Shown: positions 43,320-54,212 of the stretch, one piece after another
How the letters are laid out: every line of letters starts with the position of its first letter
How positions within the stretch are numbered: the stretch's first letter is position 1
Origin: Callorhinus ursinus
Taxonomy: Eukaryota > Chordata > Mammalia > Carnivora > Otariidae
Direction: 5' to 3'
Length of the DNA: 64,000 nucleotides
Assembly (NCBI RefSeq): GCF_003265705.1
Contig: NW_020313005.1
Span: forward strand, 22,904,350-22,968,349
Made by a program: the position numbers and the translations under genes
The notes under the pieces: generated by a model
The model's input: the letters and a program-made list of their open reading frames with translations, nothing else
What the model was told of the DNA's origin: nothing
Database searches by the model: none

Positions 43320-43680
43320 GTTTATCCTATTAATCAGGTCTTTGGGTTTTTGTTCACCATTTTAATATATAATAATCAGGGAGGTCTTGTTTTGTGTCTG
43401 GCCTTTTAATTTTCCTTCCCCTGGCCGCCCCCCTGGTCACCTCTAGGAACCGAAGTGTGTGTTCCAGATTCCAACTTTATTGCATTAGCAAAAATAAAAT
43501 AAAACCTAGGTCCCCCCGTGGAAACAAAAGTGTCCCAGGGAAAGGTTAGTCTAAATAACAAATTAAGTGAAGACATGAGAGCAGAGTGGCTTATTATTGG
43601 CTGTATGAATAGCAAAATAACCAGACAAGGTAATAGTTCAGCATGAAGAATGTGCTGTCATTTTTGATTCATGCTTTTTC
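43320..43680. promoter_or_regulatory. Candidate conserved non-coding block
   Basis: Unique AT-rich sequence (CCTATTAATCAGG, TTAATATATAATAATCAGG, AAATAACAAATTAAGTG, GGCTTATTATTGGC) without repeat signature. Composition-based guess. Confidence 0.22.
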
Positions 43681-43834
43681 CGATGCCTGTGTAAGCCTTT
43701 ACCCAGGGTGGGAACAAGCCTGGCATTACTGAGGCTGCGCTGGGAGAGCTGACACCCTCCCTCCGAAGAGTTGTTTCTCTTGGGGTACAGGGTGGGGAAG
43801 AAGAGTCAGTGGTTCAAGCAGCACTGTAATTATT

Positions 43835-44693
43835 TTTTTTTAATTAATAGGCTTTGTTTCTTAGAGCAGTTTTAGATTTATGGGAAAATGGAACAGAAAG
43901 TACAGATATTCCCATATTTCCCATTATTAGCATCTTGCATTAGTAGGGTATATTTCTTACTACTGATAATCCAACACTGATACTGGATTAATTATAAAGT
44001 CCCTGGTTTATATTAGGGTTTACTCTTTGTGTCATACAGTTCTATGGGTTTTGCCAAATGTGTAATGTCATATATTCACCATTACTGTATCACACAGAAT
44101 AGTTTCACTGCCCTAAAAATTCCCCTGTGCTCTACCTATTCATTCCTCCCTCCAAACCCCCACGTGCTGGCAACTGCTAATCTTTGTACCATCTCTGTAA
44201 TTTTGCTTTTTCCAGAATGTCATGTAGTCGGAATCATACAATGTATAACCTTTTCAGATTGGCTTCTTTCCATTAGCAATATACAGTTAAGCTCCTCCAT
44301 GACCTTTTATGACTTGAGAGCTCATTTGTTTTCAGTGCTGAATAATATTCCATTGTCTAGATATACCACCGTTTGTTTATCCATTCACCTATTGAAGGAC
44401 ATCTTGGTTGATTTCAGTGTTTGACAATTATGGGGGGAAAAAGGTTGCTATCAACATTCATGTGCAGGTTTTTGTGTGGACATAACATTTCAACTCATTG
44501 CAGTAAATACCTAAGGAGTGCAATTGTTGGATCAAATGGTATAACTATGTTTAGCTTTTTATAAGAAACTGCCACACTGTCTTCCAAAGTGGGTGCACCA
44601 TTTTGCATTGCCACCAGCAGTGAGTGAGAGTTCCCATTGCTCTGCATCCTCACTAGCATTTGGTTGTAATTTACTTTTAGAAACATCTAGATG
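43835..44693 (-). mobile_element. Old LINE-1 (L1M-type), antisense, about 0.85 kb
   Basis: TTAGAGCAGTTTTAGATTTATGGG ... TTCCCATATTTCCCATTATTAGC ... GGGTTTACTCTTTGTGTCATAC ... ATTCCATTGTCTAGATATACC ... GTGCAATTGTTGGATCAAATGG ... GCCACACTGTCTTCCAAAGTGGGTGCACC is the reverse complement of an ancient L1 3' UTR and ORF2 end. The minus-strand frame at 44495-44686 (LNIVIPFDPTIALLRYLL) is its decayed ORF2 tail. It is cut at 44.69 kb by a CAN SINE. Confidence 0.92.
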
Positions 44694-44914
44694 GGGGCGC
44701 CTGGGTGGCTCAGTCAGTTAAGTGTCTGCCTTTGGCTCAGGTCATGATCTCAGGGTCTTAAAATCAAGTCCCGTGTCGGGCTCCCTGCTTGGTGGGGAGT
44801 CTGCTTCTCCCTCTCCCTCTCCCTGCCACTCCCCCTGCTCGTGCTCAGTCTCTCTCTCTGTCAAATAAATAAATAAAATCTTTAAACAACAACAACAAAA
44901 GAAACATCCCGATG
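44679..44914 (+). mobile_element. CAN SINE, complete, with 15-bp target-site duplication
   Basis: GGGGCGCCTGGGTGGCTCAGTC from 44694; middle part CTTAAAATCAAGTCCCGTGTCGG, CT-rich segment, AAATAAATAAATAAAATCTTT and an (AAC)n-containing tail. AGAAACATCTAGATG (44679-44693) repeats as AGAAACATCCCGATG (44900-44914). Inserted into the older L1. Confidence 0.97.
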
Positions 44915-44929
44915 ATAATACTTTTTGTA

Positions 44930-45140
44930 CTCATACAGGCAAACATTCTGTGACATTTTCATATGTATTCCCTTTTCGATTTTTGTTCCCACTCTACGAG
45001 GAAGCTTTTGTTATCCCCATTTTATAGACAAGAAAACTGAGACTCAGAAAGATTGTACGAAGAGCTCAAGGTCACACGCTAAGTGACAAGGGTAAGGGTT
45101 GGGGTCCAGTCTTCTGAGCCCAAAGTCCATGTTCTCTTGC
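44930..45140 (-). repeat. MIR SINE relic, antisense
   Basis: CCCCATTTTATAGACAAGAAAACTGAGACTCAGAAAG ... AAGGTCACACGCTAAGTG is reversed MIR. Confidence 0.85.
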
Positions 45141-46159
45141 TTCTATCCCATTGACCCAGCCAAGGAGATGGTACCCAGGAGGTAACTATGGAACCAGGCC
45201 AACAGACTCTACCAGGCTCTGCCAGAACTAGATTACCCAGGAGATAGACTGAACGTGTCCTACGGGCACCCAAAACATCTTCTGGATATAACTCCAGCTG
45301 TCATGACAAACATCAGAACGTCGTCGGACTTCCTCACCTTTGTTTTATATCTTAGAATTGTTTGTACTGTAAAATAACATAGGCAGATATGTCTCACCCT
45401 CCCACCAGCATTGGAAACTCAGTTATTAGAAATCCATTCATTTAGGCCTTTATATAACTTTCCAGATTTTTCAATAAGCACCTACTGAAATACAGGTAGT
45501 GGTTGACAGTGAAGAGAAGCAACATGTGCATTCAGATTGCAAATTTATTCACAGGAGAGCTCAGATATACAGAGGAACTGGAGTTACTATATCTGCCTAT
45601 TCTTTATCTGCACTTCTCATGAGCAGACATGTGGTCCACTCCAATACACTCAGTCCAGTGTAATCATTTACACATTTCCCTTAGTTAATTCTCAGTCTTT
45701 TTGGGTGAAATTGTCTAGTCTTTCAAAGTGTGCCCTCTTCTGCAACTCCTCCCACTTACACTTTCTGGGGAAAAACTCACACTTGCCTTGCACTGAATCA
45801 TCCATGGGGGGGGGGCGTGTCACTGTTGGTGAGCAATGATGTGTGCCTGGTGCCACAGGAGTCTTCTGCTGAGCCCCCTGGTGACATCTGGGGCTGGTCT
45901 TCCTTGCTGTCATCTGTCTCCCCTTCTCTCTTTCCCCCTCAGCCTCTGGCTCACTCATCAGACCTTTGATACAGCATCCATGTCCAAGGGGATTCAGGGA
46001 GGCTTGAAAGGCAAAGTCAGCTCTCCGTCAGCTGGCCCTGGGGTCCGGTGGCAGTGCCCAGGAGGGTCAGGGGACACTGTTCTCAGATCCTCCTGCCTAC
46101 AAAAAACTTGGTTCCAGTCTCCTGTCCCCACTCATTCATTTTCATAAGTGCCCTAAGAA
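45141..46159. other. Unique or very old non-coding sequence
   Basis: A short TTTTTCAATAAGCACCTACTG piece near 45470 resembles the mammal-wide 'TATTGAGCACCTACT' repeat. Nine consecutive G at about 45809. Overlapping frames at 45.69-46.15 kb on both strands have no domain. Confidence 0.4.
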
Positions 46160-47125
46160 TTCATTTCTTTTGAAAGAAGGCTAAGAAAAGGAAATAGATC
46201 TGCATGATACGTACAATTTTCTGCAAATGCCATCAACATCAGGAGTGGCTGGGCTTTCATTTCCCACGAGCTAAGGCCCAGATGAAACTCCTGTGAGCAG
46301 AAGTCTGGTGAGTTGGTTGCTGGCTGCATTCAACCCGGACCGGGGACGAGGAATTGCAATTTTTATTATAACACTTTCTGCTCTCCCTTTAGGATTTAGT
46401 ACCTGAACTATTTCCCGTCTCATCAGGTCAACAAATAACAACAAAATTGTCAGTACAGGCCCCCCTCTCCCCCCAACCCCCAAAATGTGCTCTTTCCTCC
46501 ATGAGAGGTTTCCTAACCACAGACCTTTCTTCTGAAGCAGACAGCGCTCGGGAGGCAATATCTGATCTTTTGTTCGCAGAGATGGCTTTCCCCTCACCAT
46601 CCCAGCAACAGACAGAGGCCATTCCAGGGACCCCTCTTTTTTTTTCCTCCCAAACCTAACAAGTTAGCTCATTTTCATTTGCATTCTCATTTGTGAATCC
46701 TCCACGCACCCGATTTAGTCACTATGCTATTTTATTCATAATTTTTAAAAGAACACAGGCCGTTTCTAAGCCGAGTACAATAGGCATTGTTCTTGTTTAT
46801 GATGTTTCCATCCATCACTTGCCCCTCTGGGAGCAGGAGCGGGAACAGGAAGACAGTAGCAAAGCCCAGCTGGTGGTGGAGACAGACGGGGATGGCAGAA
46901 GAGCGCCCCCTACCCGCACCACGTCCCCAGGGTTCCTACCGCATCTGGGCTCAGGTTTGAAATCACTCTTTTTTCCTCTGACTTGTTGGTGATGATGTGT
47001 GCTCTGTATTTATCCGTTCGTTCATAAGCCTTTTAGGTTTACCTCGGGCTGAGTGTAACACGTGCCAAAACAACAGGAAAAAATAATCCAATGGTTGGGT
47101 TGTTCATATTATAGGTTTTTCTTTT
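46160..47125. other. Unique non-coding sequence with conserved-looking patches
   Basis: Perfect octamer ATTTGCAT at 46677-46684 in a CATTTTCATTTGCATTCTC setting, and AT-rich patches at 46350-46450. No gene or repeat recognised. Confidence 0.35.
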
Positions 47126-47310
47126 TCTAATTGGGCATGAATTGAGCACTAACTGTATGCTGGGGTCATGCTATTGGATCTTTACAATAATCATGAGTCA
47201 GATGTTACTAGATGTTTTATAGAGGAAGATTCTGAGTCTCTGCAAGACTAAGTCCAGTGATCAGGGGCACCGGACGAATCGGGGGCAAGCCTCTTGCCAC
47301 GACTGTGACC
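47126..47310 (-). repeat. MIR-type relic, antisense
   Basis: ATTGAGCACTAACTGTATGC ... GGATCTTTACAATAATCATGAG ... GTTTTATAGAGGAAGATTCTGAGTC follows reversed MIR weakly. Confidence 0.6.
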
Positions 47311-47639
47311 ATGATTGTGCTACAACTTCTGATAGGCAATCTGAGACTCTGGGCCTTTCCTTCTGAGATCCACCCATTCTTTCATCCATTCATCATTCAA
47401 CATACATTTACAGAGCATGTGGACCAAGTCTGTTCAATGAACCAGCATCGGCCTCGGACCCGGTGCAGCGCCTGGCCATCTCAGAGAGGCAGAGAGAAAC
47501 AAGTGGACAAGTGAGAGGAGGGCCCCTCAGAGCGGGCAAGGAGAGGAATCAAACATGGCGCTCAGCTTCCTGGCTTGAGCAGCTAGGTAGACAGAGGTTT
47601 TAGTTGTGAGGATTAAGACTAGAAAAGGATGTGGTCTGG
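47311..47639. other. Mostly unassigned, with one old repeat piece
   Basis: CCCATTCTTTCATCCATTCATC ... ACATTTACAGAGCATGTGG near 47371-47425 resembles 'TTCATTCATTCATTCAACAAATATTTATTGAGC'. Otherwise unassigned. Confidence 0.4.
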
Positions 47640-48480
47640 GGAAAGCAAAGAGAACAAAGAGGTTGGTTTGGAAGGAGGTCAATGTGAGGTGCCTGTGAGA
47701 CACTCAAGGGAGGGTGTCAAGTAGGCAGTTGGATATCATGGAAAGGTTTGGGCTGGAGATATAAATACAGGAATCGTCAACCATATATGATGGAATTGAT
47801 GAGATTCTTAAAGAAATCACAGCACAGAAAGAGAAAGGTCAAGGCCAGGGCCCTATATCTTGGGAGTGGGAAGAGGAAGACCCTACCAGGGAGACTGAGA
47901 AGAAGCCAAGAGAGAGGTGTGAGTGGAAAGCAGCAGAATGCACTGTCCCTGAAGAGAAATGCATATGGCGAAGTTGGGAGGAGGCAACTGTGTGAAACAT
48001 TTCCGAGGGCTAAACAAGATGGAGACAGAGGTAGCTAGACCTCAAGATTTGGCAACTTAAAGGCTGGCAATGGTCTTGACAGGAACACATTTTTGTAACC
48101 ATAGGGTATAAACCAGAAAAGGTAGGCTCGTGTGTGAAAGGGAGGAGGCAAAGTGGAGCTACTGTGTATACCCAGCTTTTTCCAGAAGTTTGCTTGAGAA
48201 AGATGCAGAGGAATGGGGTGATGACCAGAATAAGGTGTGGGGTTTCAGGGAGATTTCAAGAGTGGGAGCTCATTGAGTGTGGGTTGGCTTGCTTTTTGCC
48301 TAATGGGGATGACACAGGGAAGAGAGAAAGAGTTTCAGGATGAAAGAAAGGGAGGAGATAATTTAAGGAATCCTTGAGAAGGCAGGAGATGAAACGCAGA
48401 GCACGGGACGAAGAACTGACTTTTGCCACGAGACACTAAATATAAGCGGACAGAAGAAAAAGATGAACGCAGAGGTAGGT
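47640..48480 (+). repeat. Ancient mammal-wide repeat, internal part (class uncertain)
   Basis: GAGGTGCCTGTGAGACACTCAAG ... TCAAGTAGGCAGTTGGATATCATGG ... GGGCTGGAGATATAAATACAGGAATCGTC is a very common old mammalian phrase ('GATGCCTGTTAGACATCCAAG ... AGTAGGCAGTTGGATATA ... GGCTGGAGATATAAATTTGGGAGTCATC'). It appears to be the same family as 15.7-16.25 and 58.6-59.25 kb. Apparent frames here are remnants or chance. Confidence 0.65.
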
Positions 48481-48670
48481 TGGTAGATCTGATGGCAGAA
48501 ATATCTCATTTCTCCATAAAGTATGAGAGTCATCAACATTTAACAAACCTATGTGAAGGGACTGCTTAGCCCTGGGATGCAAAGGAAATGAAGAGTAGTC
48601 TCTGCCCCTAAAGAGCTCGTGGTCACATGGGGGAGAGAGACACCTCTATGACACCCTCATTACGTGATCA
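48481..48670 (+). repeat. Ancient repeat relic
   Basis: CATTTAACAAACCTATGTGAAGGG ... CTGGGATGCAAAGGAAATG ... GTCTCTGCCCCTAAAGAGCTCGTGG has the 'GGGATACAAAGATGAATAAGACA...CCCTGCCCTCAAGGAGCTCA' wording. Confidence 0.5.
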
Positions 48671-49440
48671 AGTTTTTCACAGGACGTGGAGTTCAGGGGA
48701 ACGGTACAACTCAGGCCATCCTAGGGTCAAAGAAAGCTATTTGGTTTGCCTGATAGGGTGCCCAACCTCACACACTAATAGGCGCTTGATTGATGTCATT
48801 CTTCGTTGATAACGATTATTTAGAATTCTGATTTTCTATGAACTGAGGTCTACAAAACAGCTCGTTATTTCTCCCTCCTCTTCCTATGCCACTGACAGTC
48901 TACTTCAGATGGAACTCTGACCATCTCCAGACCAAAACAGTCAGGTCCTTTGATAGTGATTATAAATCCTGTGGGGTCAATAAGATGCAGAACTGGGGAT
49001 GATGAGTCCAGTAAGGCCAAGGCTGGCTTTTAACCCAAACATCATAGAAATTACAGTGTGGCATGGCAGAATGTAGGTCCTCCCTCCATCCTTAAAGCAG
49101 GTCCCTCCAGGTGAGCCAGACTCCATGTGTCCCTCCAGCCCAACATCCCCGAGAAGTGACTGTGGTGTCCCCTTGGATCTCTTCGACAGGAATGTTGGCA
49201 CTCTGCTAGGGAAAGGTCAGGGGAGGCAAGAAAGGGAGCCCAGCCCGACCTCAGTCTCAAAGCTAAGGGCCCCAGACCCTGAAGAAATGCAGACTGCAAT
49301 TTGTACACCCTCTCTGAGGCAGCGCAGTAAGCAGAATCAATCATAGGCCAGCCAGTGGGAGGGGAAGCCCAGTGAGACCAAAATGGATGTTAAAGAATTA
49401 GGATCTACAGAGCAGCCCAGGGAACTAGTGGCCATAAAAC
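48671..49440. other. Unique non-coding sequence
   Basis: Nothing recognised; opposing frames at 48977-49346 show no domain. Confidence 0.4.
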
Positions 49441-49667
49441 TGGAAAAGAGGGGCGCCTGGGTGGCTCTGTCGGTTAAGCGTCTGCCTTCAGCTCAGGTCG
49501 TGATCTCGGGGTCCTGGGATGGAGCCCCGCATCGGGCTCCCTGCTCAGCGGGGAGCCTGCTTCTCCCTTTCCCTCTGTCTGCTGCTCCCCCCGCTTGTAC
49601 TCCCTCCTGCTCTCTCTCTCTCTCTCTCTCAAGTGAATAAATAAAACCTTAAAAAAAAATGGAAAAG
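49441..49667 (+). mobile_element. CAN SINE, complete
   Basis: GGGGCGCCTGGGTGGCTCTG from 49449 with GCATCGGGCTCCCTGCTCAG, an extended CT-tract and AATAAATAAAACCTTAAAAA. Short duplication TGGAAAAG at 49441-49448 and 49660-49667. Confidence 0.96.
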
Positions 49668-49739
49668 CAATTTTTCACTTTTCCTAGCCCCAACTCCATC
49701 CCCCACTGCCCCACACCCCCAGTGCCTAGCAAGATGTTA

Positions 49740-49975
49740 GGTGCTAGGGGAGGCAGAGTATTGTCAAGGCCGAGAGTATGGGCTCTGAGGCCTGATGGCC
49801 AACTTTGTCACAGATCAGCTGTGACAGCTCTTGACCCCTCACTTCGGTTTCCCATCTGTAAAATGAGGATGATGATGATGGTGATGATGGTAAGAGTGGC
49901 TATGTCATCAGGTTGTTCAAAGGAGGAAACAGAGTAGTTCCTGGCACATAGTAGATATTTAATAAATAAAACCTG
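49740..49975 (+). repeat. MIR SINE relic with internal (GAT)n
   Basis: GAGAGTATGGGCTCTGAGGCCTGATGGCC ... CCCATCTGTAAAATGAGGAT ... GTTCCTGGCACATAGTAGATATTTAATAAAT is MIR in sense. A GATGATGATGGTGATGATGG expansion sits at 49867-49890 after the 'AAATGAGGAT' word. Confidence 0.9.
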
Positions 49976-51490
49976 GGCAAATGCAGGGAGGAGGATTTGT
50001 TGGAGCAGACATGTTGCCATTGTTAGAAGACAATCCAGTGAGGCCAATTCATCAGGAGCTCTCCCTTCTAAGGCAAGCTGTCTCTGCTGGCTGAGCGCAT
50101 GGCAGGCTCAGAAACAAAGGCCCAGGCGAGAGCATTTGTGCTTCGCTGGGTGGTGAAAGGAAAAAGAAATAACAAGAAGCAAGTTGATTGTGTTCCTGAG
50201 ACCGGCTGTCCAAGCTGTACGGGTCCCTTCCGCCAAACTGAGGAGCTAAAAGAACATTTACATTCATTAAAAATTTATCTTTCCAGGAAAAAAGGACCAG
50301 CCTTCTTTTCCTCTCATTGAAAAACATGAAAGGAAGATTCCAGAAGTTGGCACAAAAAGTTGGGTCTCCCTTCTTTAGCTTTGGAAAGAAAACCGGTGGG
50401 GAAATTTCTGTTGTGTGTTTGGGGTGCGTTTATGTTTATTGGGGTGGGGTTGATTTGGGTTTATTGTTCTTCGCATTTGGCAAGGATCGAAATTATGTGA
50501 GTAGCAGACACCATAAGGCCACTGGCCCTTGTGATATGACTCATCGTGCCAACTCCCCACGCGTTAAGCAAGCTGTTTGCTTGTGGTCCGCACATTGCAA
50601 ATCAAAGAGCATCCTGAGAACATGAACAACGGGGGGCGATAAAACGTGGGTTGATTGGCTCCATTATTCCATCATTCTGTCATTCATTACATCAGCTGTC
50701 CTCTCCCATGAGTGGCCCCCTGGCTCCGCTAAAATTACATCTGGCCCATCCTCCTACCCATAACGTGACTGCCCCCCACCCCCACCCTGGGCTGGCCCTT
50801 TCCTTGCTTTTAATGCTGATAAAAGCCCAAAGCCCACCATGCTCCATCAGCCAAGATTTCCTCTAACTGCCGATGAGGGGATATAGAAAGAGCCGCTGCC
50901 TCTCCCTTCAGACTGCCACTTGAAAAAACACCTACTACTGATTGCTCATTCAGAACGACCGGCTCCATTTCTTTCCCTCCTTTCCCACTAGCCTCCCCTC
51001 ACTACTGGCCGCCCATCCAGGAGCTGCACCCTCGTTAGGGAATCAAGCGAGGGCCTCATCCACAGTGCCCTGTAAGCTGGACCAGCCCAACGTGGGCTCC
51101 AGCGCTTCGGCCCAAGGAGCCCAGAGGTGGGGAACACTGGCACGTGGCAAGGCAAGGCATCTGCTCCTTGGCTGCCCGGCCGTGAGCAGCATGCAAGTCT
51201 GGAGTTGGCCGATTTCCCCCATTCAGCCCAGCTTGACAAAACTCCACTCACTTTGATAAGGAAAAGGTCCCCAAACCTGATCCCGGAGGAAGTCAGTATG
51301 TCTGTGTTGGGAAAGCATTACACCATTCTTGCACAGGATGTTTCTGGGGAGGTTATTAATTTTTATTAAGGTTCTTTTATTATCGATGGCCATTATTATG
51401 TTTCTCTACACATACAATGGAATCCCTTTCTACTCTTCATAAGCATTGGGGGATGACGGGACTTGACATATTTTAAAATAATTTCTTCCA
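49976..51490. other. Unique non-coding sequence
   Basis: Contains a 73-residue plus-strand frame (50099-50320) with a CPSC-X12-HLH arrangement discussed in the findings, and conserved-looking AT-rich DNA at 50640-50880 (TCATTCATTACATCAGCTG, CTTTTAATGCTGATAAAAGCC). No gene is called. Confidence 0.35.
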
Positions 51491-52195
51491 TTAAGATGCA
51501 ATATTACCACATCATAGAAAATCTGGTAAGTAGAGAAAAGGAAAAAGAATCAACTCAAATCCCACCAGTCTAATACAAACACTGTTAGCATTTTGGTGAA
51601 TTTCCTTTGAGTCTTTTTCTTATGCATATTTTAACATAGTGGTAATTATCTTTACTTATATTTTTTATCTTCCCCCTTTTCTCACTTAGCATAGCTATCG
51701 TATGCAATTTTCATATTCTATAATTCTCATAAACAATCATTTTAAGGGTTCCATAATATTCCATCAAGTGCTATGAACCATAATTTGTTTAACCATTTCT
51801 CAACTATTGAATACTTAGGCTGTTTTTTTTATTTTTTATTGTTATGTTAATCACCATACATTACATCATTAGTTTTGGATGTAGTGTTCCATGATTCATT
51901 GTTTGTGCATAACACCCAGCGCTCCACGCAGAACACGCCCTCCCCAATACCCATCACAAGGCTAGCCCATCCCCCCACCCCCCTCCCCTCTAGAACCCTC
52001 AGTTTGTTTTTCAGAGTCCATCATCTCTCATGGTTACTGAGGCTGTTTTTGCTATTACACTTAGAGAATTTTTGGTGTGTAGAGTAATTTTCTTAGAACA
52101 GATCGACAAAAGTAGGATTATGGAGTCAGAGGGTCTGAATGTGTTTTTGATTGCTGATACACACTGCCAAATTGCTTTCTAATTCATGTTCCAGT
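51491..52195 (-). mobile_element. Old LINE-1 (L1M-type), antisense, interrupted by a younger L1
   Basis: GGGTTCCATAATATTCCATCAAGTG ... ACCATAATTTGTTTAACC ... and, after the interruption at 51828-52034, TTGCTATTACACTTAG ... GAGTCAGAGGGTCTGAATG ... GATACACACTGCCAAATTGC is an ancient L1 ORF2 end in reverse. It carries at 51622-51662 the sequence duplicated at 53685-53725. Confidence 0.88.
51812..52050 (-). mobile_element. Younger LINE-1 3' fragment, antisense, with 16-bp target-site duplication
   Basis: A poly(T)-led piece (TTATTTTTTATTGTTATGTTAATC) followed by TACATTACATCATTAG, CATGATTCATTGTTTGTGC, a C-rich track (CCATCCCCCCACCCCCC) and GAACCCTCAGTTTG. It is the same 3' module as 36046-36301 in reverse. 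TACTTAGGCTGTTTTT (51812-51827) repeats as TACTGAGGCTGTTTTT (52035-52050), one difference. Confidence 0.93.
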
Positions 52196-53204
52196 CCAAC
52201 CATATTCCACAGGCTTTTTTGTCAGCATTGTTGCTATTATGTTTTGGGGGACATACTACCCCTGTGTTGCTCTGATATGGTGACAGTCTGGGCTATCTTG
52301 CCCCTTTACCAAAAATGCCCTTCTTACTCCGCTAGAATGCTTCACACCATAGGGCACTTGATGGACAAGGAAGAAACAAAGGGGTCCCCTAGCCATGCTG
52401 GAGGGAAAGGCAGCCCTGGGAAGAAACATATCAGTGCATTTCTTTGTTAGGGTGGGAAAAGCAGAAAATTAACGTTGGACTTGTCATGTGTAGCTCAAAA
52501 TGGTTGTTTTTGCTGCACTGGGATTTTCTTACGGAGAGACACCTGGCTAGCTGTCACAGGACCACATGTAAATAATGAAAAACAACTTTCCGAGGACAGA
52601 GCTCTGGATGGATGCTTCTACTTCCCACCACCCCGCCCCCCCATCTCCCACACTTCTTTGCTGCCGTGGGGGTTCAGTGGAGTTTGGTATAGGAGTCTCC
52701 CCCTAGTTATCTTTGTGGGCAGAATATAAGTTGAGAATGCCTTTTCCATAAGAACATCAACTTCCTTGACACACCTGGCTTTTCTACCTCAAAACAGGTA
52801 AGAAAGCCAGAGCTATAATTCTCCAGGTTTGGAAAGCAGTGCTTTCTTGAAGATGAATCCATTGACCATTGGTGGCTCATGATGTTTCTCCTGGAAATTC
52901 ATAGGCGATCCCTGTAGTGTACCCATTTATGATGCAACTGACTGTTCTTTTGTTCTCAACACAAATTATGCTATGTTCAGATGCAGGATAAGCACAAGGC
53001 AAAATGATGATAGAGGGAAATTTTGACTTTAGACTTGCCACACCAAGTTGTGCAGGTTGTCCACTGCGCAAGAGCACCAGGCTGGTGGGAGAAAGAAAAC
53101 AGAGTACGTTGAGATTGATACTCTGCTTACTGAAAAGATTGGTACTCAACTACTATTCAATTCATGTACCCTAGCATGAGGCCATGCCCACTTATTACTA
53201 TTAT
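52196..53204. other. Unique non-coding sequence
   Basis: No element recognised except possible L1 decay near 52200-52300. Frames up to 99 residues without domain. Confidence 0.4.
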
Positions 53205-54195
53205 TCTAGAAGTACCATTTTTTTAGAATGAACTTTATATTTGAGAACAGTTTTAAATTTACAGAAAATTTGCAGAATAGTATGGGGAATTCCCATATAC
53301 CCCACACCCAGTTTCCTCTATTGTTAATATCTTACATTCGTATGGTACACTTGTTGCCATTATTGGATCAATATTGATATATTATTATTATTAACTAAAG
53401 TCCATACTTCATTTAGGTTTCCTTAGTTTTTACCTAACATCCTTTTTCTGTCTCAGGATCCCATCCAGGATACCACATTGTCTCCTTGGGCTCTTCTTGA
53501 CTGTGATTGTTTCTCAGATTTTGTTTGTTTTTGATGACCTTGACCATTTTGAAGAGTCCTGGTCAGGTATCTTGTAGAATGTCCCTTGCCTGGGATTTGT
53601 CTGATGTTTTCTCATGATTTAGACTGGGGTTATGGCTTTTGGGGAGACCACAGAGGTAAAGTGCCATTTTGATCACATCATACCATGCATATTTTAACAT
53701 AGTGGTAATTATCTTTACTTATATTCTGTCCCATAATTTGGCCCGTAAACTGTTGAGGTTAAGGTTGATCACGTGGCTGAGGCCATGTTTGTTGGGGTTT
53801 TCCACCACAAAGTATTCTTTTTTTTTTTTTCCCACTTTGCCTATTGCTTTAGAAGGGCATCACTCTGTGCAGCCCGTATTTAAGGAGTAGGGAGCTGTGC
53901 TCCACCTCCTCAAGGGCAGAGTATCTACAAAAAGTATTTGGAATTTTCTGCACTGGAGATTTGTCTATTCTCCTCTGTTTATTTTTGTACTTATTTGTGT
54001 AGTTGTCCAATCATTTATTTACAATATGAGTCCACACTGTAGCCACATGTCAGTATGGACTTATGGGTATTTACTTTATACTGTGGGTTATAATCCAACA
54101 CTACATTATTTTGTTGCTCGTATTGTTAAATCTTTGGACATCAGGAGGTCTTTCAGTTGGCTTCTGTCCCTTTGGTATATGCCCCATCATTGTGG
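53205..54195 (-). mobile_element. Old LINE-1 3' UTR (L1M-type), antisense, about 1 kb
   Basis: GAACAGTTTTAAATTTACAG ... TTGATGACCTTGACCATTTTG ... GTCTGATGTTTTCTCATG ... GACCACAGAGGTAAAGTGCC ... AGGTTAAGGTTGATCACGTGGC ... GTGCAGCCCGTATTTAAGGAG ... AGTATCTACAAAAAGTATTTGG ... TATAATCCAACACTAC is the reversed 3' UTR of an ancient L1 found throughout placental genomes. An insertion of 41 or more bases at 53685 interrupts the expected order. The 117-residue frame at 53897 is UTR decay, not a gene. Confidence 0.88.
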
Positions 54196-54212
54196 TTTTT
54201 TTGGACTATATT

